Shown: positions 36,607-47,452, counted from the stretch's first letter. The stretch is DNA of 64,000 nucleotides from Zobellella maritima (GCF_003075035.1 NZ_QCZE01000002.1:1-64000), one strand, 5' to 3'. Notes: a model not told the origin generated them from the sequence alone. Made by a program: numbers and translations.

Positions 36607-37269
36607 ATGGTTATTTCCACCGCCCAATACCGTACCGCCCTGATCCGGTTGTCGCTGCTGCATATTGCCATTATTGCCGCCAGCAACTACCTGGTGCAGC
36701 TGCCCTTTAGCGTTTTCGGCCTGCATACTACCTGGGGAGCGCTCAGTTTCCCCTTTATCTACCTGGCCACGGATCTGACGGTGCGCATCTTTGGTGCCGG
36801 GCTGGCCCGGCGTATTATCTTTTATGTGATGCTGCCGGCGCTGGCCACCTCCTATGTGCTGTCCGTGCTCTTCTATGAAGCCGACTATCAGGGGTTGGCT
36901 TCTCTGGGTGAGTTCAACCTGTTTGTCGCCCGTATCGCCCTGGCCAGCTTTATGGCCTATGTGCTCGGCCAGATCCTCGATGTGTCGGTGTTTAACCGGT
37001 TGCGACATCTGCGGGCTTGGTGGGTGGCGCCCACCTGCTCCACCATTTTCGGCAACCTGCTCGACACCCTGGCCTTCTTCAGCCTGGCCTTCTACCGCTC
37101 ACCGGATCCGTTTATGGCGGCCAACTGGATGGAAATCGCCCTGGTGGACTATGGGATCAAGCTGTTGTTCAGCCTCGGACTGTTCGTTCCTGCCTATGGC
37201 CTGCTGCTCAAGTATCTGAGCCGCAAGATAACCGGCGAGGCGCTCCGGCAACCAGAGACTTTGTGTTGA
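36607..37269 (+). CDS. yhhQ: Queuosine precursor transporter YhhQ
   Basis: Imports preQ0/preQ1 for queuosine in tRNA. The 220-aa membrane protein has about six segments and family features LLHIAIIAASNYLVQLPF, FPFIYLATDLTVRIFG and ISTIFGNLLDT-like STIFGNLLDTLAFF. The preQ1 riboswitch directly upstream fits the role. Its stop is 7 nt from the end of the convergent gene at 37277. Confidence 0.95.
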   Translation: MVISTAQYRTALIRLSLLHIAIIAASNYLVQLPFSVFGLHTTWGALSFPFIYLATDLTVRIFGAGLARRIIFYVMLPALATSYVLSVLFYEADYQGLASLGEFNLFVARIALASFMAYVLGQILDVSVFNRLRHLRAWWVAPTCSTIFGNLLDTLAFFSLAFYRSPDPFMAANWMEIALVDYGIKLLFSLGLFVPAYGLLLKYLSRKITGEALRQPETLC

Positions 37270-37276
37270 GGCACCG

Positions 37277-37852
37277 CTACAGCCGGGTCAGGGCCTGATA
37301 GTCGACGGCCTCGGCATAGGCCGTCAGCTCTGCTTCGCTGAGGCCTCGGCCATTGAATTGCAGCAGCAGGGTGTTGGCGATCAGCATTTGCAGCTCCATG
37401 CTGGTGCCTTCCTCCTTGAACATGGCGGTATGCCCCTGAATGCGCCTGACCTTATAGCCGCCCATGGTCGCCATGCTGGGATTGGTAAACAGCATGGCCA
37501 TGGTTTGCAGCAGGGGTGAATCCTTGGTGATGACGATTTCCAGGCGCTTATCGGCCATCCGGTAGGTGCGGGAAGCATTGAGGCCGCCGCCGAAGAAGGC
37601 GGCCGATCCTGCCTGACTGCTGACTTCCCCCGCCTGCCAGCCGTCCAGCGGTTCTGGAAACAGCTCGCCCATCCCGGCCGCCTGTTGCTGGCGGATCAGG
37701 GTGGCGACATAGTCGAACTGGGAGGCCGCCCGGGACAGCTCGCCGGCCAGGTAGGCCTTCTGACCCTCTTCGATGGCCTGTTTGATATCGGCCTCGTTGG
37801 CGGTGAGCAATAGTGGCAGACACAGACCTAACAGCCATAATCCGTATTTCAT
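37277..37852 (-). CDS. Exported protein of unknown function (191 aa)
   Basis: A 191-aa protein with a clear signal peptide (residues 1-18, LLGLCLPLLLTANEA). The mature part begins with a helical, TPR-like stretch (IKQAIEEGQKAYLAGEL) and continues with mixed strands (GGYKVRRIQGHTAMFKEEG). It contains no cysteine pair or catalytic motif. I do not recognise the family; periplasmic location is inferred. Confidence 0.75.
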   Translation of the reverse strand: MKYGLWLLGLCLPLLLTANEADIKQAIEEGQKAYLAGELSRAASQFDYVATLIRQQQAAGMGELFPEPLDGWQAGEVSSQAGSAAFFGGGLNASRTYRMADKRLEIVITKDSPLLQTMAMLFTNPSMATMGGYKVRRIQGHTAMFKEEGTSMELQMLIANTLLLQFNGRGLSEAELTAYAEAVDYQALTRL

Positions 37853-37952
37853 CGGTTTTCCCCTGCACGCTTAATGCTACCTAGTTTAGTCAAGGGGAGG
37901 CTGATAGGGGCGACTGGAAAGGAGTCGGGCAGGAAAAAGTGTTGCAATCGGT

Positions 37953-37971
37953 AATGATAACGATTATCGTT
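37953..37971. promoter_or_regulatory. Fur box at the ryhB promoter
   Basis: AATGATAACGATTATCGTT matches the 7-1-7 Fur consensus (TGATAAT-N-ATTATCA) at 12 to 13 of 14 arm positions. It overlaps a promoter with TTGCAA (37942-37947) and TATCGT (37965-37970) at 17-bp spacing. Fur-iron should repress the RNA that starts just downstream. Confidence 0.88.
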
Positions 37972-37976
37972 AACTT

Positions 37977-38091
37977 GCGTTCCAGACAGGCTTCGGGTTT
38001 TCTCTCAATGCTGATGAAGGCTGCTTGTGAAGGCACGACATTGCTCACATTGCTTCCAGAATTTCAGGCCGGCGTTTGCCGGCCTTTTTTT
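37977..38091 (+). ncRNA. ryhB: RyhB small RNA
   Basis: Iron-stress sRNA that base-pairs with mRNAs of iron-containing proteins with Hfq. The stretch 38033-38059 reproduces the highly conserved pairing core of E. coli RyhB (GCACGACATTGCTCACATTG and the next seven bases). It ends with the terminator GGCCGGC-GTTT-GCCGGCC and seven T. At about 115 nt it is a little longer than the 90-nt enteric form. The 5' end is inferred from the promoter. Confidence 0.94.
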
Positions 38092-38118
38092 ATTTTGCCA
38101 ACCTCTGTTGGCGTCGGC

Positions 38119-38766
38119 TTACATTTCCAGCAGTCGCTTCACCAGCTTGCCGATGCCGGTGTCGGCCTCGGCGATATTGCCGGCCAGCATATAGGCGGGG
38201 GTAGAGAGTACCTGGTAGTGGCTGTCTTCCACCACATCGGTCACCGCGCAGCCCACATGATCGCCACCCATGGCGTTAAATGCCTCGGCCACCCCAGCGT
38301 CCGTCCCTATGGTGCCTCTGACCCCGGCGGGATAGGCATGGGGGATCAGCACGGGGGCGATGCAGCAGTAGCCGGCCGGTTTGCGGGCCTTGGCGAAGGC
38401 CTTGCAGGCGGTCAGTACCTGGGGATCGATCTCGGCGTCGGCTCCCTTGGCTGCAAAGTCGCACAGGTTCTTGGCGGCACCAAAGCCGCCGGGCAACAAG
38501 AGGGCATCAAACTGGCTGGCATCCAGCTCCTGCAACGGCTTGATTTCACCCCGGGCGATACGCGCCGATTCTTCCAGCACATTGCGCGTTCCGGGTTGTT
38601 CTTCGCCGGTCAGGTGATTGACCACATGCTGTTGCGCCTTGTCCGGGGCAAAACACTGGTAACGGGCTCCCTGTTTGGTCAGGTGCAACAGGCACAGTAC
38701 GGCCTCGTGAATTTCGGCGCCGTCATAGACGCCACAGCCACTCAGGATCACGGCTACATTCTTCAT
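38119..38766 (-). CDS. elbB: ElbB, DJ-1/PfpI-family glyoxalase
   Basis: A 215-aa class I glutamine-amidotransferase-like protein; E. coli ElbB has weak glyoxalase activity and was named for isoprenoid synthesis. It starts MKNVAVILSGCGVYDGAEIH and has LLPGGFGAAKNL and the nucleophile-elbow region GYCCIAPVLIP. ATG 38766 is chosen over TTG 38769. It converges with ryhB. Confidence 0.94.
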   Translation of the reverse strand: MKNVAVILSGCGVYDGAEIHEAVLCLLHLTKQGARYQCFAPDKAQQHVVNHLTGEEQPGTRNVLEESARIARGEIKPLQELDASQFDALLLPGGFGAAKNLCDFAAKGADAEIDPQVLTACKAFAKARKPAGYCCIAPVLIPHAYPAGVRGTIGTDAGVAEAFNAMGGDHVGCAVTDVVEDSHYQVLSTPAYMLAGNIAEADTGIGKLVKRLLEM

Positions 38767-39111
38767 CAATGCTTATCCTTATTGAGTCCCAAACAATATC
38801 TATCGCGACTGGCGCCCCGATAAAACTATGCTAGCATTAATTCACTTTACGGGTTACCTGCGTTCCACTCTTCGCTGATTTTCCACATTCAATAACAGTT
38901 TTCATTGATCCATATGTTGATCCTATCACTCTGATAAATTAGGAAAAATATTATATCTTCCAGGTTTTGGTCGGCACTTGTTGCACAGACTTATCCACAG
39001 GCCTGGCAGGCGGGAGGACGGCCGGTAAGGCGGGGCGCCTGCCCCCGATGATTTGGAACGGTCAGGTAGCTATGGCATGCTAGCGGCCAATCGAACAAAG
39101 AGAAAAAAGTC
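38767..39111. other. polA upstream region with a consensus DnaA box
   Basis: 345 nt without a gene. TTATCCACA at 38991-38999 is a perfect DnaA box. TATCACTCTGATA at about 38926-38938 is a short palindrome in an A/T-rich, promoter-like stretch. The last 110 nt, leading into polA, are G/C-rich and end with an A/G-rich ribosome-binding region. No ORF or terminator is apparent. Confidence 0.6.
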
Positions 39112-41856
39112 ATGGTCGCCATTCCTGCCAAACCCCTGATCCTGGTCGATGGATCCTCCTATCTGTACCGGGCCTATTTCGCTTCCCAGCAGGCGGATCT
39201 GAGAACCAGCGACGGCCGTCCCACCGGCGCTATCCGAGTGGTTACCAATATGCTGCGTAGCCTGCACAAGCAGTTTCCCGAATCCCGGGTGGCGGTGGTA
39301 TTTGATGCCAAGGGCAAAACCTTTCGCGATGACATCTATGCGGACTACAAGGCCAACCGACCGGCCATGCCCGATGAGCTGCGGCAACAGATAGCGCCGA
39401 TCCACGACATTATCCGAGGCATGGGCCTGCCGCTGATCATCGAAGAAGGAGTGGAAGCGGACGATGTGATCGGTACCCTGGCCCGGCAGGCAACCGAGCA
39501 ACAGCTGGATGTGCTGATTAGCACCGGCGACAAGGATATGGCCCAGCTGGTATCCGATCATGTCTTGCTGATGGACACCATGAAAAACAGCTTTATGGAC
39601 AGGGAGGGGGTGATCGAAAAGTTCGGTGTGCCGCCCGAGCTGATTGTGGACTTCCTTGCGCTGATGGGGGACAAGGTCGACAATATCCCCGGTATGCCCG
39701 GTGTGGGTGAAAAAACCGCCCTGGCGCTGTTGCAGGGGTTGGGCTCCATTGATGATGTTGCCGCCAACCTGGAGAAGGTTGCCGGGCTGGGATTTCGCGG
39801 TGCCAAGAGCTTTGCCGCCAAGTTCCAGGAGCATCAGGAAATGGTGCGGCTTTCGCGCCAGCTGGCGACCATCAAGACCGATGTGGAGCTGGAGTTCGGC
39901 CCGGCCGAGCTTCAGCAGAGCGAGCCCGATAGCGAAGCCCTGCGCGACATTTACCGGGAATATGAATTCCGCAACCTGCTGGAGGAGCTGGAGCGCGGCG
40001 AGGGTAGCGAACCGGCGCATGAAACCGAGCCGGAGGCACAGCTCGCCACCGACTACCAGACCATCCTCGAGCAGGCGCAACTGGACGACTGGCTCGCGCG
40101 GCTGGCGCAGGCCCCCTATTTCGCCTTCGATACCGAGACCACCAGCCTGAATTATCGGGATGCCCGGGTAGTGGGGGTCTCTTTCGCGGTTGAACCGGGC
40201 CAGGCCGCCTATGTGCCCTTTGGTCACGATTATCTGGATGCGCCCGAGCAGCTGAGCGAAGCGGCGGTATTGGGGGCGCTCAAACCGCTGCTGGAGGATG
40301 AGAACCGCATCAAGCTGGGCCAAAACCTGAAGTACGATGCCAATGTGCTTAAGAATCACGGCATCGACATGAAAGGCATCGGCCTGGACACCATGCTGGA
40401 GTCTTATGTGCTCAACTCGGTGCAGACCCGCCATGATATGGACAGCATGGCCGCCTTTTACCTGAATCATGACACCATTTCCTTCGAATCCATTGCCGGC
40501 AAGGGCGCCAAACAGTTGACCTTCAACCAGATCCCGTTGGAGCAGGCAGGACCCTATGCGGCAGAAGATGCGGATATCACCCTGCGGTTGCACCATCATC
40601 TCGCGCCCAGGCTGGCCGCCGAACCGGAGCTGCAGCGGGTGTTCAACGACATCGAAATGCCACTGGTGCCGATCCTGGCGAAGATGGAATATACCGGGGT
40701 GCGCATCGACAGCGGGCTGCTGGCCATTCAGAGCGACGAGATCGCCAAGCGGCTCAAGGCGCTGGAAAAGGAAGCCCATGAGCTGGCCGGCGAGCCTTTC
40801 AATCTCAGCTCCACCAAGCAGCTGGGCCAGATCCTGTTTGAAAAACTGCAGCTGCCGGCGCTGAAGAAGACTCCCAAGGGGGCACCGTCCACCTCGGAAG
40901 AAGTACTGCAGGAACTGGCCCTGGACTATCCTCTGCCCAAGGTGCTGATCGAATACCGGGGGTTGAGCAAACTCAAGTCCACCTATACCGACAAGCTGCC
41001 GCAGATGGTCAATCAACACAGTGGCCGCATCCATACTTCCTATCACCAGGCCAACGCTGCCACCGGCCGGTTGTCGTCGTCGGATCCCAATCTGCAGAAC
41101 ATTCCCATCCGCACTCAGGAAGGACGGCGTATCCGCCAGGCCGTTGTGGCCGAGCCCGGTTACCGGCTGGTGGCGGCCGATTACTCCCAGATCGAGCTGC
41201 GTATTATGGCCCACCTGTCCCAGGACAAGGGGTTGCTCGATGCGTTTGCCCACGGCCTGGATATTCACAAGGCGACTGCTGCAGAGGTGTTTGGAGTGGC
41301 GGTGGACGAGGTCACCACAGAGCAGCGCAGGCGGGCCAAGGCCATCAACTTCGGCCTTATCTATGGCATGAGCGCCTTCGGCCTGTCGCGTCAGCTGGGT
41401 ATCCCCAGATCCGAATCCCAGGCCTATATGGATATCTATTTTGAACGTTATCCGGGGGTGCTGCGTTATATGGAAGAAACCCGCACTCAGGCTGCCGAAC
41501 AGGGTTTTGTATCGACCCTGTTCGGCCGGCGACTCTACCTGCCGGACATCAAGTCCAGGAACGGCGCCCGCCGAAAGGGCGCAGAACGGGCTGCCATCAA
41601 TGCGCCCATGCAGGGCACGGCGGCGGACATCATCAAGATGGCGATGATCAAGGTGGCTGCCTGGATCGACCAGCAGCCGGCTGACAGCATCCGCATGCTG
41701 ATGCAGGTGCACGATGAACTGGTATTCGAGATCAGGGAAGACCAGGTAGAGCACTACAAGACGGTGCTGACCGGGCTGATGGAGCAGGCGGCCAGCCTGG
41801 ATGTGCCCCTGCTGGTGGAAGCAGGGGTGGGGGATAACTGGGATCAGGCGCACTAA
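39112..41856 (+). CDS. polA: DNA polymerase I
   Basis: Repair and Okazaki-fragment-maturation polymerase. The 914-aa protein has all three domains: 5'-3' exonuclease (residues 1-300, [13 protein letters not shown] and the acidic GDKDMAQL), 3'-5' proofreading exonuclease (about 315-505, with an intact FDTETTSL metal motif) and polymerase (about 520-914, with [29 protein letters not shown] and [11 protein letters not shown]). The spf RNA follows, as in E. coli. Confidence 0.97.
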   Translation: MVAIPAKPLILVDGSSYLYRAYFASQQADLRTSDGRPTGAIRVVTNMLRSLHKQFPESRVAVVFDAKGKTFRDDIYADYKANRPAMPDELRQQIAPIHDIIRGMGLPLIIEEGVEADDVIGTLARQATEQQLDVLISTGDKDMAQLVSDHVLLMDTMKNSFMDREGVIEKFGVPPELIVDFLALMGDKVDNIPGMPGVGEKTALALLQGLGSIDDVAANLEKVAGLGFRGAKSFAAKFQEHQEMVRLSRQLATIKTDVELEFGPAELQQSEPDSEALRDIYREYEFRNLLEELERGEGSEPAHETEPEAQLATDYQTILEQAQLDDWLARLAQAPYFAFDTETTSLNYRDARVVGVSFAVEPGQAAYVPFGHDYLDAPEQLSEAAVLGALKPLLEDENRIKLGQNLKYDANVLKNHGIDMKGIGLDTMLESYVLNSVQTRHDMDSMAAFYLNHDTISFESIAGKGAKQLTFNQIPLEQAGPYAAEDADITLRLHHHLAPRLAAEPELQRVFNDIEMPLVPILAKMEYTGVRIDSGLLAIQSDEIAKRLKALEKEAHELAGEPFNLSSTKQLGQILFEKLQLPALKKTPKGAPSTSEEVLQELALDYPLPKVLIEYRGLSKLKSTYTDKLPQMVNQHSGRIHTSYHQANAATGRLSSSDPNLQNIPIRTQEGRRIRQAVVAEPGYRLVAADYSQIELRIMAHLSQDKGLLDAFAHGLDIHKATAAEVFGVAVDEVTTEQRRRAKAINFGLIYGMSAFGLSRQLGIPRSESQAYMDIYFERYPGVLRYMEETRTQAAEQGFVSTLFGRRLYLPDIKSRNGARRKGAERAAINAPMQGTAADIIKMAMIKVAAWIDQQPADSIRMLMQVHDELVFEIREDQVEHYKTVLTGLMEQAASLDVPLLVEAGVGDNWDQAH

Positions 41857-41937
41857 GTCAGGTTGTCAAAAAACAAAAGTGTAAAAATATTACAATTCTG
41901 GCTTTTTTTATCTGTACAGCTGTTGTACAGTGCGAGA

Positions 41938-42039
41938 GTAGGGTACAGAGGTAGGACGCAAGTCTTGCTGACCTTTTATTCACGTAATTGAAGCTGGCTA
42001 GCTAAGCCGCCCCCGGACTTCGTTCGGGGGCATTTTTTT
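41938..42039 (+). ncRNA. spf: Spot 42 small RNA
   Basis: Hfq-dependent sRNA acting on catabolic mRNAs. The 5' end GTAGGGTACAGAGGTA is identical to E. coli Spot 42, and further blocks ACCTTTTA, CACGTAAT and AGCCGCCCC are kept in order. It ends at the terminator GCCCCCGGAC/GTTCGGGGGC with seven T. TACAGT (41926-41931) is a fitting -10 box. It follows polA directly, the conserved location. In enterics CRP-cAMP represses it; I see no clear CRP site here. Confidence 0.95.
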
Positions 42040-42409
42040 CTGTCAAAGTGCGATTTTCCAGGGCCTTGGGCGTAGGCGATATGACCACTGCCGGCAGTGC
42101 CATAGCGGCCAGTGAAGCGCCTTGAAGCCGGTCCTCATCAGGTATCCCCCCGAATTTTTATGTTTTTTTATTACATTTTTGTTCGTGCTGATGGCGCGGC
42201 ATGGCCGGCTCGACAGGGGCGGGGGCAACGGCTTGCCATCTTGCCTTTTACCGGGGGCTTGCTAGTATCCAAGGTGTTAATAATTAAAAATAAATAACCG
42301 CGCGAAGGGTTATCCATCCATTCCCAAACTATAGTCTGCACAGTGCTGTTTCTCTGTCCCCTCAGCTGATCCCGGGCTGTTTCAGGTGTAGAAAGGAGGC
42401 GGTCTGACC
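42040..42409. other. Gap between spf and mrpA
   Basis: 370 nt without a confident gene. The minus strand from 42138 has a short frame that, with one shift, would encode a signal-peptide-like stretch (LAAMALPAVVIS), possibly a decayed gene. The right part (about 42250-42330) is A/T-rich and likely carries the mrp promoter; AAAGGAGG before 42410 is the mrpA ribosome-binding site. Confidence 0.5.
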
Positions 42410-44704
42410 ATGCTTGTTGCTGTTCTGGCGGGGTTTATCCTGGCCTGTATCGTGCCCCGGCTGTCTCTGTTGATGGGGCGTCATATCGGTTGGTGCCTGG
42501 CCTTGCTGCCTGCGGCCCTGTTTGTCTATTTTGCCGGTTTCCTGCCCGGGATAGTGCAGGGGGGCAGCCGGGTGATCGAATATCCCTGGATCCCCAGCCT
42601 GGGGATCAGCCTCAACTTCCTGGTCGATGGTCTCAGCCTGATGTTCGCCCTGCTGATCACCGGCATCGGCACCTTTATCCTGGTCTATGCGGGCGCCTAT
42701 CTCAAAGGCCATAAGGATATCCATAAGTTGCTGATGTATCTGCTGGCCTTTATGGCGGCCATGCTTGGCCTGGTGCTGTCCAGCAACCTGATTGCCCTGT
42801 TTGTGTTCTGGGAGCTGACCAGCATTACCTCCTATCTGCTGATCGGTTTCAATCACGAGCATGACGCCGCCCGCAAGGCGGCGCTGCAAGGCCTGATGGT
42901 GACCGTGGGCGGCGGGCTGGCGCTGATGGCGGGGTTGCTGCTGCTGGGCGGAATGGGCGGTAGCTTCGAGTTGCCCGAATTGCTTGCTCAGGGCACAGTA
43001 CTGCAGGCCAGCCCGTTGTTTATGACGATGATGGTGCTGATACTGGCGGGCACTTTCACCAAGTCGGCCCAGACCCCTTTCCATTTCTGGCTGCCCAATG
43101 CGATGGCGGCGCCCACCCCGGTAAGTGCCTATCTGCACTCGGCGACCATGGTCAAGGCCGGGGTCTATCTGATGGCTCGGCTGCAGCCGGTGATGGCGGG
43201 TCATCAAAGCTGGGCCCTGACGCTGACCCTGATCGGGGCGCTGACCATGCTGGTGGGCGGAGTGATGGCGGTATGCAGTACGGATCTGAAACGCATCCTG
43301 GCCTTTTCTACCGTGATGGCCCTGGGTACCCTGACCATGCTGATCGGCATTGGCACGCCGGGAGCCCTGATGGCGGCCATGGTGTTTCTGCTGGCCCATG
43401 CCCTCTACAAGGGGGCGTTGTTTATGGCGGCGGGCACCCTGGATCACAGTACTGGCACCAAGGATGTCCATGATCTGGGCGGCTTGCGCCGGCTGATGCC
43501 CCAGACCGCCCTGTTTGTCGGGCTGGCGGCCCTGGCCCTGGCCGGGGTACCGCCCTTGTTCGGATTTATTGCCAAGGAACTGATGCTGGAAGCCACCCTG
43601 CAGGCGGGCGCCCTGTCCGGTCTGTTGCTGGTGATGGCCATGCTCACCGCCGTTTGCATAGTGGCGGCTTCCGCCCTGGTGGCGGTCAAACCCTTTATGG
43701 GCGAACTCAAGCCAACCCCGAAAACACCCCATGAGGCGCCGTTCGCCATGCGCCTGGGATTCAGTGTGCTGGCCCTCTCCGGCTTGCTGCTCGGCTTGTT
43801 TCCCGGCCTGGCCGAACCCTTGCTGCGGGCGGCGGTGCAGGCGATCAGTGGTCATCCGGTGGCTCCGCTCGAGCTGGCACTCTGGCATGGCTTCAATTTG
43901 CCCCTACTGTTCAGCGGCCTGGCCCTAGTGGCGGGGGTCTGGCTGTACCGGGAATGGGACCGATGGCGCGAGCCATTGGCGCGGCTGATCAGGCCATTGG
44001 CCTATGGCCCTGAGCGGGGCTATGAGCGGATGATGGACGGTCTGGTGCGGCTCGCCGACTGGCAGACCCGGGTGCTGCAGAACGGTTACATGACCCGCTA
44101 TATTCTCACCATACTGGTGACTACCATAGGGTTGCTGGCCTATACCCTGGTTTCCCGAAATGCCTTGGTGTATAGCCTGTCCTTCGAGGGGGTGCGCTTC
44201 TACGAGGTGGTGGTCAGCCTGTTGATGCTGGTGGCAGTGGTCTATGCCAGCGCGACCCATCTGCGGTTGGGCTCGGTCGCCGCCATCGGGGTGCTGGGTT
44301 TTGCCATGGCGCTGATCTATGTGTTCTTCAGTGCCCCGGATCTGGCGATTACCCAGGTGTTGGTTGAAACGTTGACGGTGATCCTGCTGGTACTGGTGTT
44401 GTTCCGGTTGCCCGGTTTTCAGGACTTGTCCACTCCCTGGACCCGCTGGCGCGACGCCCTGGTCGCCGGCAGCTTCGGAGCTCTGATCACCCTGCTGGTG
44501 TTGACCGTCAACCAGTCTTCCCTCGGCGACAGTATCAGTAGCTTCCTGGTGGAAAACAGCTACGTAGTCGCCCACGGTCGTAATATCGTCAACGTGATCC
44601 TGGTGGATTTCCGGGCGCTGGATACCCTGGGTGAAATCTTTGTGCTGGCATTGGCGGCGATTGGCGTCAATGCCATGATCCGCTTTCGTGGGGAGGCGTC
44701 ATAG
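42410..44704 (+). CDS. mrpA: Mrp Na+/H+ antiporter subunit A
   Basis: The largest subunit of the multisubunit antiporter, related to complex I NuoL. The 764-aa protein has about 20 membrane segments, including [35 protein letters not shown] and [20 protein letters not shown], typical of the NuoL-like core. A C-terminal MbhE/DUF4040-like part follows ([23 protein letters not shown]). First gene of mrpABCDEFG; its last base starts mrpB. The complex exports Na+ and supports pH and salt homeostasis. Confidence 0.95.
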   Translation: MLVAVLAGFILACIVPRLSLLMGRHIGWCLALLPAALFVYFAGFLPGIVQGGSRVIEYPWIPSLGISLNFLVDGLSLMFALLITGIGTFILVYAGAYLKGHKDIHKLLMYLLAFMAAMLGLVLSSNLIALFVFWELTSITSYLLIGFNHEHDAARKAALQGLMVTVGGGLALMAGLLLLGGMGGSFELPELLAQGTVLQASPLFMTMMVLILAGTFTKSAQTPFHFWLPNAMAAPTPVSAYLHSATMVKAGVYLMARLQPVMAGHQSWALTLTLIGALTMLVGGVMAVCSTDLKRILAFSTVMALGTLTMLIGIGTPGALMAAMVFLLAHALYKGALFMAAGTLDHSTGTKDVHDLGGLRRLMPQTALFVGLAALALAGVPPLFGFIAKELMLEATLQAGALSGLLLVMAMLTAVCIVAASALVAVKPFMGELKPTPKTPHEAPFAMRLGFSVLALSGLLLGLFPGLAEPLLRAAVQAISGHPVAPLELALWHGFNLPLLFSGLALVAGVWLYREWDRWREPLARLIRPLAYGPERGYERMMDGLVRLADWQTRVLQNGYMTRYILTILVTTIGLLAYTLVSRNALVYSLSFEGVRFYEVVVSLLMLVAVVYASATHLRLGSVAAIGVLGFAMALIYVFFSAPDLAITQVLVETLTVILLVLVLFRLPGFQDLSTPWTRWRDALVAGSFGALITLLVLTVNQSSLGDSISSFLVENSYVVAHGRNIVNVILVDFRALDTLGEIFVLALAAIGVNAMIRFRGEAS

Positions 44705-45135
44705 TGAGAACCGATACCTCGCTTATCCTGCAGATGGCGACCCGCTTTCTGGTGCCCCTGTTGCTGCTGTTTTCGGTGTTCCTGCTGTTGCGCGGCCACA
44801 ACGAGCCGGGTGGCGGTTTTATCGCCGGCCTGGTGGCGTCCAGCGCCTTTGCACTGCACCTGTTTGCCTTTGATGCCGGCAGTACCCGCAAGCTGATGGG
44901 AGTGGAGACACAGCTGCTGATGGGCATAGGCCTGCTGCTGGCCCTGTTCAGCGGTCTGTTCGGCATGCTGGTGCATGGCCAGCCGTTTCTGAGCAGCCAG
45001 TGGTGGAGCCTGAGTCTACCCGGTATCGGTGAGGTGAGTCTGAGTACGCCACTGTTGTTCGATATCGGTGTTTATCTGGTGGTGGTCGGGGTGGTGACCA
45101 CCATAGTGCTGTCCCTGGCCAAGGCGGAGGAATAA
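44704..45135 (+). CDS. mrpB: Mrp antiporter subunit B
   Basis: A 143-aa membrane protein with four hydrophobic segments and the family motif [16 protein letters not shown]. It begins with GTG overlapping the mrpA stop, so the genes are translationally coupled. mrpC follows without a gap. Confidence 0.94.
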   Translation: MRTDTSLILQMATRFLVPLLLLFSVFLLLRGHNEPGGGFIAGLVASSAFALHLFAFDAGSTRKLMGVETQLLMGIGLLLALFSGLFGMLVHGQPFLSSQWWSLSLPGIGEVSLSTPLLFDIGVYLVVVGVVTTIVLSLAKAEE

Positions 45136-45483
45136 ATGGAAAACCTGTTCGCATTCGTGATTGGCGGTCTCTACGCCACTGCCCTGTTTATGATGCTCAG
45201 GCGCAGTATCGTCAAGCTGGTGATCGGCCTGATGATACTGTCGAATGCCGCTAACCTGCTTATTTTTACCGGCGGTGGACTGGTGCGCGGTGCGCCGCCG
45301 CTGATCCCCGAGGGCATGACGGTGCCGGACGGTCCGATCGCCGATCCCTTGCCCCAGGCGCTTATCCTTACGGCCATCGTCATCAGCTTCGGGGTGCTGG
45401 CCTTTGCCGTTGTGCTGATCCACAGGGCCTACGAGGTGATTGGTGCCGATGACATGAACGAAATGAAGAGCACCGACACGTGA
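45136..45483 (+). CDS. mrpC: Mrp antiporter subunit C
   Basis: A 115-aa NuoK-like membrane protein with three hydrophobic segments. Key stretch [19 protein letters not shown] and the C-terminal [21 protein letters not shown] match MnhC/MrpC. The stop overlaps mrpD by 4 nt. Confidence 0.95.
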   Translation: MENLFAFVIGGLYATALFMMLRRSIVKLVIGLMILSNAANLLIFTGGGLVRGAPPLIPEGMTVPDGPIADPLPQALILTAIVISFGVLAFAVVLIHRAYEVIGADDMNEMKSTDT

Positions 45484-46982
45484 GAACCGAAGTGGTCATT
45501 CCCATCCTGATCCCCATGCTGGCCGGGTCCCTGTCCCTGATCAGCTGGCGTTCACGCCTGATCCAGCGCTGGATAGCGGTGCTGGCCACCGGTGCCCTGT
45601 TGGGCGCCGGCCTGATACTGCTGATGCAGGTGCAGCAGGACGGCATACAGGTCACCTATGTGGGCCGCTGGGCGGCGCCCTTCGGCATCACCCTGGTGGC
45701 GGATCTGTTCAGTGCCATCATGGTGCTGGTGGCCGGAGTGATCGGCTTTGCGGTGGCCGTCTATGCGCTGGCCACCATGAGCCGCAGCCACGAGGCGTTC
45801 GGCTATTTTCCCCTGCTGCACCTGATGCTGGCCGGGGTGGTGGGCTCCTTCCTGACCGGGGATATCTTCAACCTCTATGTGTGGTTCGAGATCATGCTGG
45901 TGGCCTCGTTCGGCCTGTTGATACTGGGGGGGGAGCGGGCCCAGATGGAGGGGGCGCTCAAGTACGTGACCCTCAACTTGATCTCTTCGGCGCTGTTTCT
46001 GACTGCGGTGGGCCTGCTTTACGGCTATGCCGGCACCCTCAACATGGCGGATCTTTCCCAGAAGCTGGGCCAGGCGGAGCAGACCGGCCTGGTGACGGTA
46101 ATCGCCATGCTGTTCCTGGTGGCCTTCGGCATCAAGGCGGCGGCCTTCCCGCTGTTTTTCTGGTTGCCCGCGTCCTACCATACGCCGCCGGTGGCGATTT
46201 CGGCGGTATTTGCCGGTCTGCTGACCAAGGTCGGGGTCTATGCCCTGTACCGGGTGTTTACCCTGATCTTCACCCAGGATGTGGCCTTTACCCATCATGG
46301 CATACTGCTGTGGATGGGCATGGTGACCATGGTGACCGGGGTGCTGGGCGCGGCGGCCCAGTACGAGGTCAGGCGGATACTGTCGTTTCATATTGTCAGC
46401 CAGATAGGCTACATGCTGGTGGGGCTGGCGCTGTTTACCCCGCTGGCCATTGCCGGCGGTGTCTTCTATATCTTCCATCACATAATAGTCAAGACCAACC
46501 TGTTCCTGGTCAGCGGGATCATCTATCGCTACCACGGCAGCTACGAGCTGGGCAAACTGGGCGGCCTGTACCGCTCGGCACCCTGGCTGGCGGTGCTGTT
46601 CATGATCCCGGCCATGTCGCTGGCGGGCATTCCGCCCCTGTCCGGCTTCTTCGCTAAATACACGGTAATCCAGGCGGGCTTGCTGGCCGAGTCCTGGTTG
46701 ATGGTGGCGGTGGCGTTGCTGGTGGGGCTGCTGACGCTTTTTTCGATGATTAAGATATGGGCCGAGGCCTTCTGGAAGGAGATACCGGAGCAGGCCAAAC
46801 CGATGCGCGGCGCGCAGGATCCTCACCTCTATCTGCTCTACCTGCCGGTGCTGGGACTGGCGCTGATCACCCTGTCCATCGGCTTTGGGGCCGAGGGGTT
46901 TGTGCGGTTGGCGACCGATACCGCCGATCAACTGATGACGCCGTCCGGTTACATTGATGCGGTTTTGGGGGGGAGGCGATGA
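45480..46982 (+). CDS. mrpD: Mrp antiporter subunit D
   Basis: A 500-aa NuoN/NuoM-like subunit with about 14 membrane segments. Conserved signs are [35 protein letters not shown] and [10 protein letters not shown]-like [15 protein letters not shown], and the key acidic and lysine residues of the channel family are retained. Begins with GTG overlapping mrpC, and overlaps mrpE by 4 nt. Confidence 0.95.
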   Translation: MRTEVVIPILIPMLAGSLSLISWRSRLIQRWIAVLATGALLGAGLILLMQVQQDGIQVTYVGRWAAPFGITLVADLFSAIMVLVAGVIGFAVAVYALATMSRSHEAFGYFPLLHLMLAGVVGSFLTGDIFNLYVWFEIMLVASFGLLILGGERAQMEGALKYVTLNLISSALFLTAVGLLYGYAGTLNMADLSQKLGQAEQTGLVTVIAMLFLVAFGIKAAAFPLFFWLPASYHTPPVAISAVFAGLLTKVGVYALYRVFTLIFTQDVAFTHHGILLWMGMVTMVTGVLGAAAQYEVRRILSFHIVSQIGYMLVGLALFTPLAIAGGVFYIFHHIIVKTNLFLVSGIIYRYHGSYELGKLGGLYRSAPWLAVLFMIPAMSLAGIPPLSGFFAKYTVIQAGLLAESWLMVAVALLVGLLTLFSMIKIWAEAFWKEIPEQAKPMRGAQDPHLYLLYLPVLGLALITLSIGFGAEGFVRLATDTADQLMTPSGYIDAVLGGRR

Positions 46983-47452
46983 GGGCGTTTGGATGGAACA
47001 TGCTTCTGGCCCTGGCCTGGATGATACTGTCCGGCACCTATACCATCGGCAATTTGGTGGTGGGCATGGTATTGAGTTACCTGGTGCTGGCCTATGTGCT
47101 GCGCGACAAGCCGATGTTTGCCCGCTATTTCGGCAAGCTGCCGAAGATTGTCGGCTTTATCCTGTTTTTTATCTGGGATTTGATCAAGGCCAACGCCCGG
47201 GTTGCCTACGATGTGATGACCCCGACCCACCTGATGCGGCCCGGGGTGATCGCCATTCCCCTGGATGTGAAGGACGAAGGCGCCATCACCATGTTTGCCA
47301 ACCTGATCACTGTGACTCCGGGTACCCTGACCCTGGACGTGTCCAGCGACCGCCGGGTGCTGTATGTTCATATCATGTATCTGGACGACGAGGCCCGCCA
47401 GCTGGCGGAACTGAAGGCCCTTGAGGCCCGTGTCATCGATTTGCTGGGATAA
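46979..47452 (+). CDS. mrpE: Mrp antiporter subunit E
   Basis: A 157-aa protein with two to three N-terminal membrane segments and a soluble C-terminal domain. [14 protein letters not shown] is the family signature. Start ATG overlaps the mrpD stop. mrpF starts 4 nt after its stop. Confidence 0.94.
   Translation: MRAFGWNMLLALAWMILSGTYTIGNLVVGMVLSYLVLAYVLRDKPMFARYFGKLPKIVGFILFFIWDLIKANARVAYDVMTPTHLMRPGVIAIPLDVKDEGAITMFANLITVTPGTLTLDVSSDRRVLYVHIMYLDDEARQLAELKALEARVIDLLG

Noticed and set aside
37939-38823. 294-codon plus-strand frame covering the ryhB region and antisense to elbB
   Set aside because: It runs through the Fur box, RyhB and its terminator, and opposite a clear elbB gene.
38926-38938. 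TATCACTCTGATA as a Tet-type operator
   Set aside because: Only 5-bp arms and no TetR-family gene nearby; likely chance in an A/T-rich stretch.
39070-41853. 927-codon open frame on the minus strand opposite polA
   Set aside because: It is a shadow of polA: the + strand protein has all polymerase motifs, while the antisense product is His/Gly/Gln-rich without any domain.
42362-46931. Long Gln/His/Arg-rich frames on the minus strand opposite mrpA and mrpD
   Set aside because: Reverse complements of hydrophobic Leu/Ala/Val codons; the mrp genes explain the region fully.
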